Shown: positions 1 to 8,246, counted from the first letter of the stretch. The stretch: 19,048 bases of DNA from a candidate division GN15 bacterium (GCA_014729205.1 WJKG01000003.1:1-19048); one strand, 5' to 3'. Made by a program: numbers and translations. The notes: a model not told the origin generated them from the sequence alone.

Positions 1-767
1 ACTCATATTCCGATGAAGACCGCTCGCTCGCCAGCTTGGTGGTTTCACAGGCCGCTCTCCTCTTCGAACGCGAGCGCTCCTTGCTAAATGCCACCCGGCT
101 GCTCACCATGGGTAACATGATCTCGGAAATCTCCCACGATCTGCGCAAACCACTCACTTCCATCAAGGGCGGCCTGCAAATTCTCCGGCAGAAAATGACC
201 GATATCGACAAACTCCAGGCTTTTCAACTGGCCAACGAGGAAGTCCATCGCATGAACGAACTCGTCCGCGAACTGGTCGACTTCTCCAACCCCAACAAGT
301 ACCAGACCGAAAAGGTAGACCTGCGGCACCTGGTCGACCGCGCAGCCGATCTGGTAGGCCCCGACCTTCGCCGCAAGAATATGACCTTCTCAGCCGAGTA
401 CGAAGACACCGACTGGGAGTGCATTGTTAACAAAAACCAGATTCTCGAAGCGCTCCTCAACCTCTTCATCAATGCCGCCGATGCTACCGACGACAAGGGC
501 TCACTGACCGTCACCGGTCTGATCGAACAGCCGGAACACAAAAAGGACAAGTACCTCGCCCTGCGCATCACTGATACCGGCAAGGGCATTGGCAAGGAAG
601 ACCTCAGCCGTATCTTCGAACGTTACTACACCACCAAGGAAACCGGCACCGGATTGGGCCTCTCCGTGGTCGAACGCATCATATCCGCCCACTCCGGCAC
701 TATCTCCGTCTCTTCCGAACCCGGAAAAGGCACCAGCTTCACACTCTATTTCCCGTTGCCTGCCTGA
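1..767 (+). CDS. Sensor histidine kinase, C-terminal part (GAF end, HisKA, HATPase_c)
   Basis: The gene is cut by the left edge; the reading frame is open from base 3, so the TTG at 36 is not the true start. The first visible residues (SDEDRSLASLV...ALLFERER) look like the last helix of a GAF domain leading into a coiled coil. Next comes the HisKA H-box, SEISHDLRKPLTS, whose phospho-acceptor His is about codon 45 from base 3. The HATPase_c domain has an N box (NLFINAADA), a G1 box (DTGKGIG), an F box (IFERYYTTK) and a G2 box (GTGLGLSVV). The protein should autophosphorylate and pass phosphate to a response regulator. The sigma54-type regulator 144 bp downstream is the natural partner, giving an NtrB/NtrC-like pair. 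No transmembrane segment is visible in this part, and the input signal cannot be told. Domain calls are confident; the pairing is inferred from adjacency. Confidence 0.93.
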   Translation, partial: SYSDEDRSLASLVVSQAALLFERERSLLNATRLLTMGNMISEISHDLRKPLTSIKGGLQILRQKMTDIDKLQAFQLANEEVHRMNELVRELVDFSNPNKYQTEKVDLRHLVDRAADLVGPDLRRKNMTFSAEYEDTDWECIVNKNQILEALLNLFINAADATDDKGSLTVTGLIEQPEHKKDKYLALRITDTGKGIGKEDLSRIFERYYTTKETGTGLGLSVVERIISAHSGTISVSSEPGKGTSFTLYFPLPA

Positions 768-863
768 TCTCTAAACCGCGTGCGAGCCGAATGCACACGT
801 GCGAAATGAATATCACCTGTGCAGCCACTTGCCGCAAATGAGCAAGAATTAGTAAGATCGCGC

Positions 864-891
864 TTGATTTTGCCATCATACTGCCGATAAT
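864..891 (+). promoter_or_regulatory. Candidate sigma70 promoter of the NtrC-family gene
   Basis: TTGATT (864-869) and GATAAT (886-891, 5 of 6 to TATAAT) are separated by 16 bp. The predicted transcription start near 899 leaves a short leader with AGGA at 901-904 before the ATG at 912. It suggests the response regulator can be expressed apart from the kinase. Motif reading only. Confidence 0.5.
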
Positions 892-911
892 TAGGGCAAT
901 AGGAAATACAC

Positions 912-2336
912 ATGGCAAAACAGAAGACCAAAATACTCGTTATCGATGATGACCCGAAGGTCGCTTGGATCCTCTCCGAGGGGCTATCCAACAAATTCGA
1001 GTTCGTCTCCGCGCGTGATGGAATGACCGGTCTGCAGATGGTCTCCACCGAGAAACCCGACCTGATCCTGCTGGACATCAAAATGCCCGGCATGAACGGT
1101 ATCGAGGTACTCGAAAAGCTCAACAAGAGCAACGAACGACCCGAGGTTATCATGGTTTCCGGCCACGGTGACACCAACTACGTCGTCGAATCCATCAAGC
1201 TCGGCGCCGCCGAATTCGTCAATAAACCGTTCGATGTCCAGGAAATCGAAATCCACATCAACGGCGTACTCGAACGCAGCCGCCTCAAACGCGAGGTCCA
1301 CGAGCTCAAGGGCGAACTCGAAAGCAAGAGCGTCTATGCCGACTTCATCGGCGACTCGGACGCCATGCACCGCGTCAAGGAACTGATCGAACAGGTCGCC
1401 GATTCGGAGCTGACCGTCCTCATCCGGGGTGAGTCAGGCACCGGCAAAGAAATCGTCGCCCGCTCTTTACACCAGCTCTCGAGCCGCAAGAAACAATCGT
1501 TCATCAAAGTCAACTGTGCCGCTATTCCGCGAGACCTGCTCGAGGCCGAGCTGTTCGGCTACGAAAAGGGAGCCTTCACCGGTGCTCACAAGACCAAGCA
1601 GGGAAGGTTTGAGCTTGCCCACAAAGGCACCATGTTCCTCGATGAAATCGGGGACATGCCCCTCGAACTCCAGTCTAAACTGCTGCAAGTCCTTGAACAA
1701 CAGGAGTTCGTCCGCGTTGGAGGTATTCACACCATCAATGTCGACACCCGTATCATCTGCGCTACCAACCGCAATCTCGAAGACGCCATCGCCAAACAGG
1801 AGTTCCGCGATGACCTCTTCTACCGCCTCAATGAGATCACTCTCGCCTTGCCGCCCCTGAGGCAACGACCCGAAGATATCCCGCTGCTGACTAACTTCTT
1901 TATCGAGAAGTACAATCGCCTCTATGAGAAGCAATTCGACCGCATGTCAGCTCAGGCGATCGAACGCCTCACCAGCTTCGCCTGGCCCGGCAATGTCCGT
2001 CAGCTCGAAAATATGATCAAACAAGTCGTGGTCCGTAACGATGAGAACATCGTCGGTGAACTCCTGTCCGCCGCCGGTACCCGACCCATGCCGCACGGCT
2101 CGGTAGCTGGAACTCAGCCCGGCGCCGCAACTACGCATGAGGACCCGCTTCCTGCCGACAACTATTCGCTCAAAGAACGCATCGGACGTCTCGTTGCTCG
2201 GGAAGAAAAGCGCATCATCGGCGAAGTCCTCGGCAAGACCAACTGGAACCGACGCAAAGCGGCTGAAATGCTGGAAATCAGCTACCGCTCTCTCCTCTAC
2301 AAGATCAAAGACTACAATCTCAACGCAACCGACTAA
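912..2336 (+). CDS. Sigma54-dependent NtrC-family response regulator
   Basis: This 474-aa protein has the three-domain NtrC layout. The N-terminal receiver domain (about 6-120) has the acidic pocket D12-D14, phospho-acceptor D55 in LILLDIKMPG, S83 and K105. The AAA+ domain (about 145-375) has Walker A GESGTGKE (173-180), the sigma54-contacting GAFTGA loop (220-225) and Walker B FLDEIGD near 242-248. A loose linker rich in Gly, Pro and Ala (about 390-420) leads to a Fis-type helix-turn-helix at the C-terminus (NRRKAAEMLEISYRSLLYKI). When phosphorylated, such proteins form a ring at upstream enhancers and hydrolyse ATP to open RNA polymerase-sigma54 promoters. The upstream histidine kinase is the probable partner. 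The ATG at 912 has AGGA at 901-904. Target genes cannot be read from the window. All motifs needed for activity appear intact. Confidence 0.96.
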   Translation: MAKQKTKILVIDDDPKVAWILSEGLSNKFEFVSARDGMTGLQMVSTEKPDLILLDIKMPGMNGIEVLEKLNKSNERPEVIMVSGHGDTNYVVESIKLGAAEFVNKPFDVQEIEIHINGVLERSRLKREVHELKGELESKSVYADFIGDSDAMHRVKELIEQVADSELTVLIRGESGTGKEIVARSLHQLSSRKKQSFIKVNCAAIPRDLLEAELFGYEKGAFTGAHKTKQGRFELAHKGTMFLDEIGDMPLELQSKLLQVLEQQEFVRVGGIHTINVDTRIICATNRNLEDAIAKQEFRDDLFYRLNEITLALPPLRQRPEDIPLLTNFFIEKYNRLYEKQFDRMSAQAIERLTSFAWPGNVRQLENMIKQVVVRNDENIVGELLSAAGTRPMPHGSVAGTQPGAATTHEDPLPADNYSLKERIGRLVAREEKRIIGEVLGKTNWNRRKAAEMLEISYRSLLYKIKDYNLNATD

Positions 2337-2672
2337 CTCCGGAATAACTCCCACTACCACTTTTCCACATGGTGTGGATAACCAGGCGCTGTGTTGGCTG
2401 CCTCCATCTTGGCGGTGAAGGAGAACATACATAAATGTGCAAGAAATGAACATTTATAGGCATAGTTGGTCATATTTGGAGTTATCCACACTTTCTCAAG
2501 TCCAGCGATTACTACTTGCTGACTCGTTGCTTTACATGAACTTAACATCTCTCTTAGAGCAGCTTGGTGCTCTCTACCCGGAAAATACTGCTCGATCTGT
2601 GTCCAGTTCTTATCGGGGAACGATTATTGCTGCTCATAAAGTGATCAGAATCTTGTGTGTTGGGAAATTGGT
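2337..2672. other. AT-richer intergenic region with DnaA boxes
   Basis: This 336-bp gap is clearly richer in A and T than the flanking genes. It contains TTTTCCACA (2361-2369), TGTGGATAA (2373-2381, a perfect DnaA box on the minus strand), TTATCCACA (2482-2490, perfect on the plus strand), and the inverted repeat ATAAATGT/ACATTTAT (2431-2438 and 2450-2457). A plus-strand reading frame crosses part of it, but it lacks a ribosome site, shows no family resemblance and runs into the downstream gene in another frame, so I do not call it a gene. No clear promoter was found for the gene at 2673. Confidence 0.6.
2361..2490. promoter_or_regulatory. Cluster of three DnaA-box-like sites
   Basis: Two perfect 9-mers of the DnaA consensus TTATCCACA occur within about 120 bp: on the minus strand at 2373-2381 and on the plus strand at 2482-2490. 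A relaxed match, TTTTCCACA, lies at 2361-2369, facing the first across 3 bp. The convergent pair can also be read as a small hairpin, TCCACA-TGG-TGTGGA. The role may be DnaA-dependent regulation, DnaA titration or a replication origin; none is proven. Confidence 0.55.
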
Positions 2673-3122
2673 ATGCGAGGATCAATTCAGGTGCAAGACA
2701 AACCTACTAACGGATTTGCCTTCACCCACGCGGTTTTACAGGAGCTTAAGCGCGCCGAGCGCTACAGCACCTTTCTGTCGTGTGGGCTGCTTGAATTGGG
2801 CTCATTGGCCGACCAACATCAGGTAAGTCCCGAGCAGCTCATTCAGGCCGTCAGCGAACACGTACGCCACAATGTACGCGAGGTTGACTCTGTGACCGCG
2901 CTCGACAACCAGCGGCTTGCCTTCCTGTTACCGGAAACATCACGACAGGGGGCCGAGGTGGCGATCAGTCGCATGAGCGATGTGATCCGCCGACGAGTGG
3001 CCGAATTGACCGAAAAGCAGGTCGATGATTTCATACCGCTCAAAGTTGCCTCGTTCCCGGACAGTTCCGGTACCAGGACTATTAAGGAATTCCTGAAAGA
3101 GATCGGAACGCTATCGTCATAG
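2673..3122 (+). CDS. Degenerate GGDEF-fold protein, catalytic signature lost
   Basis: This is a small cytoplasmic protein of about 149 aa. Its N-terminus (TNGFAFTHAVLQELKRAERYSTFLSCGLLEL, here split as TNGFAFTHAVLQELKR and AERYSTFLSCGLLEL) follows the opening of GGDEF domains (TGLxNRRxFLExLxxExxRAxRYxxPLSLLLLDLD). The next part keeps REVD, a five-residue spacer, then AFLLPET, which is the usual frame around GGDEF. The five signature residues themselves read DNQRL. The metal- and GTP-binding Gly and Asp/Glu are therefore gone and diguanylate cyclase activity is very unlikely. It could be a ligand-binding or structural relic of a signalling domain. The start is uncertain: ATG 2673 has GGGA 7 bp upstream, GTG 2691 has GCGAGGA 9 bp upstream, and GTG 2655 is also in frame. 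A terminator follows directly, so the gene is probably monocistronic. Confidence 0.72.
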   Translation: MRGSIQVQDKPTNGFAFTHAVLQELKRAERYSTFLSCGLLELGSLADQHQVSPEQLIQAVSEHVRHNVREVDSVTALDNQRLAFLLPETSRQGAEVAISRMSDVIRRRVAELTEKQVDDFIPLKVASFPDSSGTRTIKEFLKEIGTLSS

Positions 3123-3153
3123 CATTCCCGTTTTTCTTTACCTCCCATTCTCA

Positions 3154-3195
3154 AAGAAGGTTGTCTGACCCCTCCGGACGACCTTCTTCCTTTTT
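3154..3195 (+). terminator. Rho-independent terminator of the GGDEF-like gene
   Basis: A 12-bp stem (AAGAAGGTTGTC at 3154-3165 with GACGACCTTCTT at 3177-3188, one G-U pair) is followed by CCTTTTT. It lies 31 bp after the stop at 3122. Confidence 0.88.
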
Positions 3196-3290
3196 GTGCC
3201 CAAACAGCCACCTTCACTACCATATCGCCACATCACGCCGCTCTGTCAGACGCCTACCGTCCGCGAAGGGCCCTCGTCCACACCACCCAC

Positions 3291-3319
3291 TTGACATCCA
3301 GAACCCGGATTAGTATTGT
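3291..3319 (+). promoter_or_regulatory. Sigma70 promoter of the lipoprotein gene
   Basis: A perfect -35 TTGACA (3291-3296) and TATTGT (3314-3319) are separated by 17 bp. The predicted start near 3326 gives a leader of about 33 nt with the ribosome site AGGGAG (3345-3350) before the ATG at 3359. Confidence 0.72.
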
Positions 3320-3358
3320 ACATTTATATCCATTTTCTGTGCACAGGGAGAATCTACC

Positions 3359-5425
3359 ATGAAGACCAATCGACTTCTCTATGGCGTCGTGGCCCTGTCG
3401 TTGATGGTAGCAGCTTGGGGATGCAGCGATGACGATAATGCCAATGACAGTGGTCTGGGACCGCAAGCGGGCTCGTCCGGGGTAATCCTCGTTGAGGTGC
3501 TCAACGAGAGAGATGATCCCGTTGTCGGGGCCCTCGTTATGACCAACCCGCCTACGATCCGGGACACGACAGGATCGCTCGGGACAGTGATGCTCGAAGA
3601 AATCCCCGTAGGGACCTATCAGGTTATTGCCTCAAAACCGGGCTACGGTGCCGGCAGCAAAGCCTGCCGGGTCTCGGCCGATGATCCCGCCAACCTGGAG
3701 ATTGATCTCGAACGCGGCTCGTTCATCGGACCCAATGTCCAGATCGATTACTCCTACTACCCTCGTAGATATTCCTACATCGACACTACGGACATATCCG
3801 CCTCGATCATCGATGATGTCGATCCACCCGAGTCACTAACAGTGGTCTGGAGCAGCGATGTAGACGGCATTCTGCTCGAACCAACGCTACCAGCCAGCGG
3901 CCTCACAAGCCTTGTTACCGATGAACTCTCGCTCGGTCGCCATGTCATCAGTCTGGAAGCTACGGACAAAGACAGCCTCCTCGGACTCGATACCGCCATT
4001 GTCGACATCGTTTCGTTTCAACCAAATGTGTATATCACCCGGCCCTACTATGGTCAGTACGGTCCCGGTGATACCCTTGAGTTCAAGGCCCTGGTGCGAG
4101 ATCACGAGAGTGACCATGACCAGATCGAGGTTACTTGGACCAGCGACCTCGACGGCGAGTTGCATTCCGGCCCACCCGACGCCTATGATACATCGCGCTT
4201 CACAAGTGCCGTTGCCACCAAGGGAATCCACACAATTGAAGTCAAAGCCACCGATCACGATGGCAACACTGCCTACGACACCACGTCCGTCAGGGCAGTG
4301 CTTCCCACCGTGTCCCATCTCACATCAGTGGAATCCGAGTACGGAGCAGTGACCCTTCGATGGACACGTAATCCCGACCAGGACTTCGACCGCTATGTCA
4401 TCTACCGGGACTGGGGATACTACTTCTACCCGGATTCCATCGGGGTCGTCACGGATCAGGACTCACTCGCTTTTGTCGATGACAATGTCACCCTCGGCAG
4501 AACGTATATCTACAGCATCGGGGTTGTAGACACCGCCGGCAACTCCAGCCGAAGTCCGGTCGACTCTGTCATCGCGGGCACGTACCTCGATTACACCGGG
4601 GAAATCACCCGCATGATGGCCGACACCCTCCGTGATCTGATCTATCTGCTGGACAGATCATCCAGTAAGCTGGTAGCAATCGATCCGGCCACCGAACAGG
4701 TCCAGGAGTCTATCGTAGTAGGCAGCTATCCCACGGATATGGACGTCGACGCCACCGGCGATACCATGTACATCGCCAACTTTGGCGGCACCGAGATCGC
4801 CGTCGTCGACCTCGAGTCCATGACCAAGGCCAGGAGCATCTTCGTCCAACAGAACCCATACCGGCTCGAATGCGGCCCTCAGGGGCGATTGGTCTACTGC
4901 GAAGAGGACCAGTGGTGTGACATCATATTGATCGACACCGAAGACGGTTCGGAACTGGATGTTGCCGGCTGGGGTGCCTATCAGCCGGACCTGGAAATGT
5001 CACTGGATCGTATGTCTGTCTACGCCGGTGAGTCCGGGACCTCCGGTGGCAGCATCTATCGTTGGGACATAACCGGAGATTCCCTGCACATGATCGATGA
5101 GACCCCAGGCTACGGATACTATTATCCCCATCGGTATCTCCAGATGGACAGAAACGGGCAATACCTGTATTACTACAACCACAAGATCAACGCCGGTATA
5201 CTCAGTAGCGTCATCGGTACACTCCCCAAACGCATTTATGTACTCAACAACGCCGGTACGGTCATCCTGACATCCGCCGGTCTTGTGGACACCGAGACTC
5301 TGCAGACCATTCAATCCATGAACACGCCCGGGGCAGTTGCTGCCTTTACACCCGATGATACCAAATTGTATATGTATGATGATGACTCCGAGAGGATCTA
5401 CATCATACTGGTCGGTGATGACTAA
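3359..5425 (+). CDS. Multidomain surface lipoprotein: carboxypeptidase-regulatory-like, Ig/PKD-like, FN3, beta-propeller
   Basis: The 688-aa product begins with a lipoprotein signal; the hydrophobic segment ends AAWGC, making Cys22 the likely lipidated residue, although Trp at -2 is unusual. After an Asp/Asn-rich tether, residues about 41-120 look like a carboxypeptidase-regulatory-like beta domain (VEVLNERDDPVVGALV... GTYQVIASKPGY). Two Ig/PKD-like repeats follow, each with VxWxSDxDG and a HxIxxEAxDxD ending (about 125-220 and 222-315). A fibronectin type III domain comes next (about 320-405: VTLRWTRNPDQDFDRYVIYRD). The last part (about 415-688) resembles a YVTN-type beta-propeller (MYIANFGGTEIAVVDLES). 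It is probably anchored in the outer membrane, or the periplasmic leaflet, and used for binding or adhesion; no catalytic site is visible. It has its own promoter and terminator. AGGGAG 8 bp upstream supports the start. Domain assignments are by eye. Confidence 0.85.
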   Translation: MKTNRLLYGVVALSLMVAAWGCSDDDNANDSGLGPQAGSSGVILVEVLNERDDPVVGALVMTNPPTIRDTTGSLGTVMLEEIPVGTYQVIASKPGYGAGSKACRVSADDPANLEIDLERGSFIGPNVQIDYSYYPRRYSYIDTTDISASIIDDVDPPESLTVVWSSDVDGILLEPTLPASGLTSLVTDELSLGRHVISLEATDKDSLLGLDTAIVDIVSFQPNVYITRPYYGQYGPGDTLEFKALVRDHESDHDQIEVTWTSDLDGELHSGPPDAYDTSRFTSAVATKGIHTIEVKATDHDGNTAYDTTSVRAVLPTVSHLTSVESEYGAVTLRWTRNPDQDFDRYVIYRDWGYYFYPDSIGVVTDQDSLAFVDDNVTLGRTYIYSIGVVDTAGNSSRSPVDSVIAGTYLDYTGEITRMMADTLRDLIYLLDRSSSKLVAIDPATEQVQESIVVGSYPTDMDVDATGDTMYIANFGGTEIAVVDLESMTKARSIFVQQNPYRLECGPQGRLVYCEEDQWCDIILIDTEDGSELDVAGWGAYQPDLEMSLDRMSVYAGESGTSGGSIYRWDITGDSLHMIDETPGYGYYYPHRYLQMDRNGQYLYYYNHKINAGILSSVIGTLPKRIYVLNNAGTVILTSAGLVDTETLQTIQSMNTPGAVAAFTPDDTKLYMYDDDSERIYIILVGDD

Positions 5426-5457
5426 CCCCCAATGTTTGACTCATTGCCAGGGAACAG

Positions 5458-5486
5458 ACGACCCGCCCGCAATTGGCGGGTCGTTT
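5458..5486 (+). terminator. Terminator hairpin after the lipoprotein gene
   Basis: A perfect 10-bp GC-rich stem (ACGACCCGCC at 5458-5467 with GGCGGGTCGT at 5475-5484) with a 7-nt loop lies 32 bp after the stop. Only a short run of T follows (TTTGCCATTTG). Confidence 0.75.
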
Positions 5487-5756
5487 GCCATTTGTCTCGT
5501 TCGTCCTCACTAAACAGTATGCCAACACCTCGCTACACGTTTTTTTCTGTATCCTGACAGCCATCTCCTGCGTATCTTAAGGCAGACAATCAACCCCCGT
5601 CGCCACCAGGCGGGATAACCGCACTCTGACCGGAGCAGACACGTGAGACAGCCCTCCATTAGCTGAAGCCACCCGCTCTATTCACGGAGCCAGTTGCAGC
5701 CTGACGCCACCTTTGCCATCGAGCGCCCATGGTGCCGTCTACATATGGAGGAAATT
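5487..5756 (+). other. Leader region upstream of the ABC-F gene
   Basis: The 270-bp gap holds no recognisable promoter. It contains a possible 7-codon leader ORF (GTG 5643 to TGA 5666) preceded by GGAG at 5632-5635 with 7-bp spacing. An imperfect hairpin (GACG-C-CACC at 5703-5711 with GGTG-C-CGTC at 5731-5739) lies just before the gene's Shine-Dalgarno. A T7 run at about 5540-5546 has no preceding stem. A T-tract terminator inside the leader is not evident. Confidence 0.4.
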
Positions 5757-7286
5757 ATGTCTACCAGTCCGCTTCTTGTCGCCAAAGACCTATCGCTCCA
5801 CATCGCCGGCCGTCGGCTCTTCTCAAATCTCTCGTTCAGTATTGCTCCGGGCGAAGTTCTCGCACTCGCCGGTGCCAATGGCTGCGGTAAGTCCACGCTC
5901 CTCAAGCTGATCGCCGGCCAGTCCCTGTCCACCGAAGACTTCTCACTCGATGGTGACCTCCGTTGCTCCTCCGAGGCGGCTCCCGTGCTCCTGCCGCAGT
6001 TGGTTACTTCCGGCGAATGCAGACCCTATTCGGCAGCCACCAACAATCACCGGCAATTGGGCCGAGCCAAGCGACTGCTCGTCGACCTGGGCTTCCCACC
6101 CGACAGCGAAATGCCATCCGAACGGCTATCCGATGGTCAGCGCCAGAAACTCGCCCTGGCCGAGGTGCTCACCAGCGATGCCAATCTGCTGCTGCTCGAT
6201 GAACCCACCAACTACCTCGACATCGATGGGCTACTCACCTTCGAAAGCTACCTTGCCCGGCTCAAGCGCCACGGCTCCGGCATGATTCTGGTCACTCACG
6301 ACCGAGCCCTCTCAGATATGCTCGCCGACCACACCATCCTGATCACCACGCACGACATCTACAGCACCCCCGGCGGTTACTCTGCTGCCTGGTCGGTACG
6401 ATGTGCCGATATGCAGAGCCGCAAGGAGCGCTCAGCCTCTATCCGTCGCCAGATCGCTAAACTGGAGGACGATTCCCGGCGAAGGATGAATTGGTCGGCC
6501 CAGAAAGAACGGACCAAGACCGGCGCCAAGCTGGGGAAGGGGTTCATCAGCCACCGCGCTGCGAAACAAGCCAAACGCTCCAAAGCCATCCAGCAGCGCG
6601 CCGAGCGCGAAAAGGAACGCTTGCAGCAAACCAAACCGTTCGTTCCCAAGCAGATCACGCTCAGCGCCCCCGAATACCGGGTTGCTAACCGCGACGTCTT
6701 CAGCCTGCACGAGATATCGTTCGCGTACCCGACCCAGGAACAACCCTGTCTTGTAAACGCCACCCTGACCGCCACCACCCGCGACAAGCTCTGCCTGATG
6801 GGTGCCAACGGTTCCGGCAAGACCACTCTCTTGCGCTTGATCACCGGTGAATTGCAGCCTGTCAGCGGCGAGTGCCGATGTCATCCCGACATCAAGCTTA
6901 CCTATCTCCAGCAGGGGCTACAGGATTTCTTCGAGCCGGGAACGCTGTTGGACAACTTCGCCGATTGTCATGCCGATGAAACCACCGTGCGCATCTGGCT
7001 CGGGCAGGCTCTGCTTCGCAAAGACAAGCCGCAACAGCCGATCGATACTCTCAGCTATGGTGAACTGATGCGGGCTGCGGTCGTCAAGTGCCTGCTGATG
7101 CGTTCGGAGTTCCTCCTACTTGATGAACCTACGTCGCACCTCGATGTCGAGTCTATAGAGGTGATCGAACAGATCCTCAGCGACTTCCCCGGTGGCTTCC
7201 TCATTGTCAGTCACGACCGACGGTTCGTTCAGGAGGTAGGGCAGAGGCTGTACGTACTCAACAACTCCAGCCTCACCCTCGCTTAG
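5757..7286 (+). CDS. ABC-F family ATPase (ribosome-associated, two ABC domains)
   Basis: The 509-aa protein has two ABC ATPase domains and no membrane segments, as in the ABC-F family, whose members bind the ribosomal E site. Domain 1 has Walker A GANGCGKS (39-46), signature LSDGQ (124-128), Walker B LLLLDEPTNYLD (144-155) and switch His181. Domain 2 has Walker A GANGSGKT (349-356), signature LSYGE (432-436), LLLDEPTSHLD (453-463) and His486. Between them a basic, Lys/Arg/Gln-rich helical linker (about 212-300) corresponds to the P-site tRNA interaction motif. Both sites have the catalytic Glu after Walker B. Family members act in translation factor-like rescue or in antibiotic resistance by target protection; which applies here cannot be told. 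The frame is open from TTG 5694, but ATG 5757 is preferred because GGAGG (5747-5751) sits 5 bp upstream and the ABC domain begins shortly after. Confidence 0.92.
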   Translation: MSTSPLLVAKDLSLHIAGRRLFSNLSFSIAPGEVLALAGANGCGKSTLLKLIAGQSLSTEDFSLDGDLRCSSEAAPVLLPQLVTSGECRPYSAATNNHRQLGRAKRLLVDLGFPPDSEMPSERLSDGQRQKLALAEVLTSDANLLLLDEPTNYLDIDGLLTFESYLARLKRHGSGMILVTHDRALSDMLADHTILITTHDIYSTPGGYSAAWSVRCADMQSRKERSASIRRQIAKLEDDSRRRMNWSAQKERTKTGAKLGKGFISHRAAKQAKRSKAIQQRAEREKERLQQTKPFVPKQITLSAPEYRVANRDVFSLHEISFAYPTQEQPCLVNATLTATTRDKLCLMGANGSGKTTLLRLITGELQPVSGECRCHPDIKLTYLQQGLQDFFEPGTLLDNFADCHADETTVRIWLGQALLRKDKPQQPIDTLSYGELMRAAVVKCLLMRSEFLLLDEPTSHLDVESIEVIEQILSDFPGGFLIVSHDRRFVQEVGQRLYVLNNSSLTLA

Positions 7287-7314
7287 CCCTGTGACAGATC
7301 CGCTTATCTGCTCT

Positions 7315-7334
7315 GCAGGCCCCTCATGGCCTGC
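7315..7334 (+). terminator. Possible weak terminator hairpin after the ABC-F gene
   Basis: A 7-bp stem, GCAGGCC/GGCCTGC (7315-7321 and 7328-7334), with a 6-nt loop starts 28 bp after the stop. No T-run follows, so termination, if any, may need Rho. Confidence 0.35.
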
Positions 7335-7350
7335 CCGAGCCCCTGTAGCC

Positions 7351-7379
7351 TTGACCTGCCCTTCTCGCTGCTCTATCAT
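7351..7379 (+). promoter_or_regulatory. Sigma70 promoter of the DUF4846 gene
   Basis: TTGACC (7351-7356, 5 of 6) and TATCAT (7374-7379, 5 of 6) are separated by exactly 17 bp. Transcription would start near 7386, about 30 nt before the GTG start at 7416. Confidence 0.72.
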
Positions 7380-7415
7380 GTCGGTATACAAGCAGCGTAA
7401 ACCCGGGAGGCATAC

Positions 7416-8246
7416 GTGAAATCAACGATGCACCGTCGCCTGACAGCACTACTGTTTGCTCTCTTCTGCGCAAGCGCAGTAGATGCCCAGACCGCGCCCG
7501 ATACCTCAACACAGACCATCGGTAGTATTCCCGTGCCCGAGGGTTGCATACGTATCAGCCAGGATTCCGGCACCTTCGGCGCGTGGCTCAGGAATCTCCC
7601 GCTTGAGCCGCCGTCGGAGCCCATCCACCTTCACAACGGCAAAGAGAAACCACTGCAACGGGCGCTGTATCGCGTGATCGATCTACCAATCGGCGACAGG
7701 GACCTGCAACAGTGTGCCGATGCTGCCATCCGCCTCCGAGCCGACTTTTTGCGGAGCGTCGGGCGTGCTGAAGATATCGCCTTCACCTTTACCAGTGGCG
7801 ATACCGCACGCTACAGCAAGTGGGTCAGGGGCTACAGGCCGGTCGTTCGTGACAACTCGGTATCTTGGGAGAAGACCCACCGGCCGGACTCATCGGACTC
7901 AACCTACCATCACTACTTGCAGACTGTCTTCACCTACGCCGGGTCGTACTCACTTTCCAGGGAACTGTCGAAGGTGGACAGCATCCACAATGTGCAGCCG
8001 GGCGATTGCTTTATTGAGGGAGGCTTCCCGGGGCATGTTATCATGATTGTCGATATCGCCATTGACACTACCACCGACGACAGGCTGTTGCTGTTAGCGC
8101 AGGGGTTCACCCCGGCGCAGGACATCCACGTGATCCGCAACCCGTTCGACGATGAGTTGAACCCGTGGTACGTCGCGGGGAAGGGGACCGGCCTTCTGAC
8201 TCTGGAGTGGTCCTTCCTCTGGTCCGACCTTTATCGCTTTCGCTGA
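7416..8246 (+). CDS. Secreted DUF4846-family protein
   Basis: The 276-aa product starts at GTG 7416, chosen because GGGAGG (7404-7409) lies 6 bp upstream. A Sec signal peptide (basic MKSTMHRR, hydrophobic core, AVDA|Q) should send it to the periplasm after cleavage near residue 24. The mature part matches what I recall of the DUF4846 family, known mostly from Bacteroidetes: FGAWLRNLPL, DLQQCADAAIRLRADFL, FTSGDTARYSKWVRGYRP and GDCFIEGGFPGHVIMIVDI, followed by LLAQGFTPAQDIHVIRNP and NPWY. The GDxFIxGGxPGH segment, with a Cys and a His, resembles the core of papain-like/NlpC-type folds, but I cannot assign activity and do not claim one. It has its own promoter; the following gene is on the other strand. 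Family identification is from memory of conserved motifs; function is unknown. Confidence 0.82.
   Translation: MKSTMHRRLTALLFALFCASAVDAQTAPDTSTQTIGSIPVPEGCIRISQDSGTFGAWLRNLPLEPPSEPIHLHNGKEKPLQRALYRVIDLPIGDRDLQQCADAAIRLRADFLRSVGRAEDIAFTFTSGDTARYSKWVRGYRPVVRDNSVSWEKTHRPDSSDSTYHHYLQTVFTYAGSYSLSRELSKVDSIHNVQPGDCFIEGGFPGHVIMIVDIAIDTTTDDRLLLLAQGFTPAQDIHVIRNPFDDELNPWYVAGKGTGLLTLEWSFLWSDLYRFR

Noticed and set aside
2437..2826. 129-codon plus-strand frame across the DnaA-box gap
   Set aside because: No Shine-Dalgarno or family resemblance; it overlaps the GGDEF-like gene in another frame by 150 bp.
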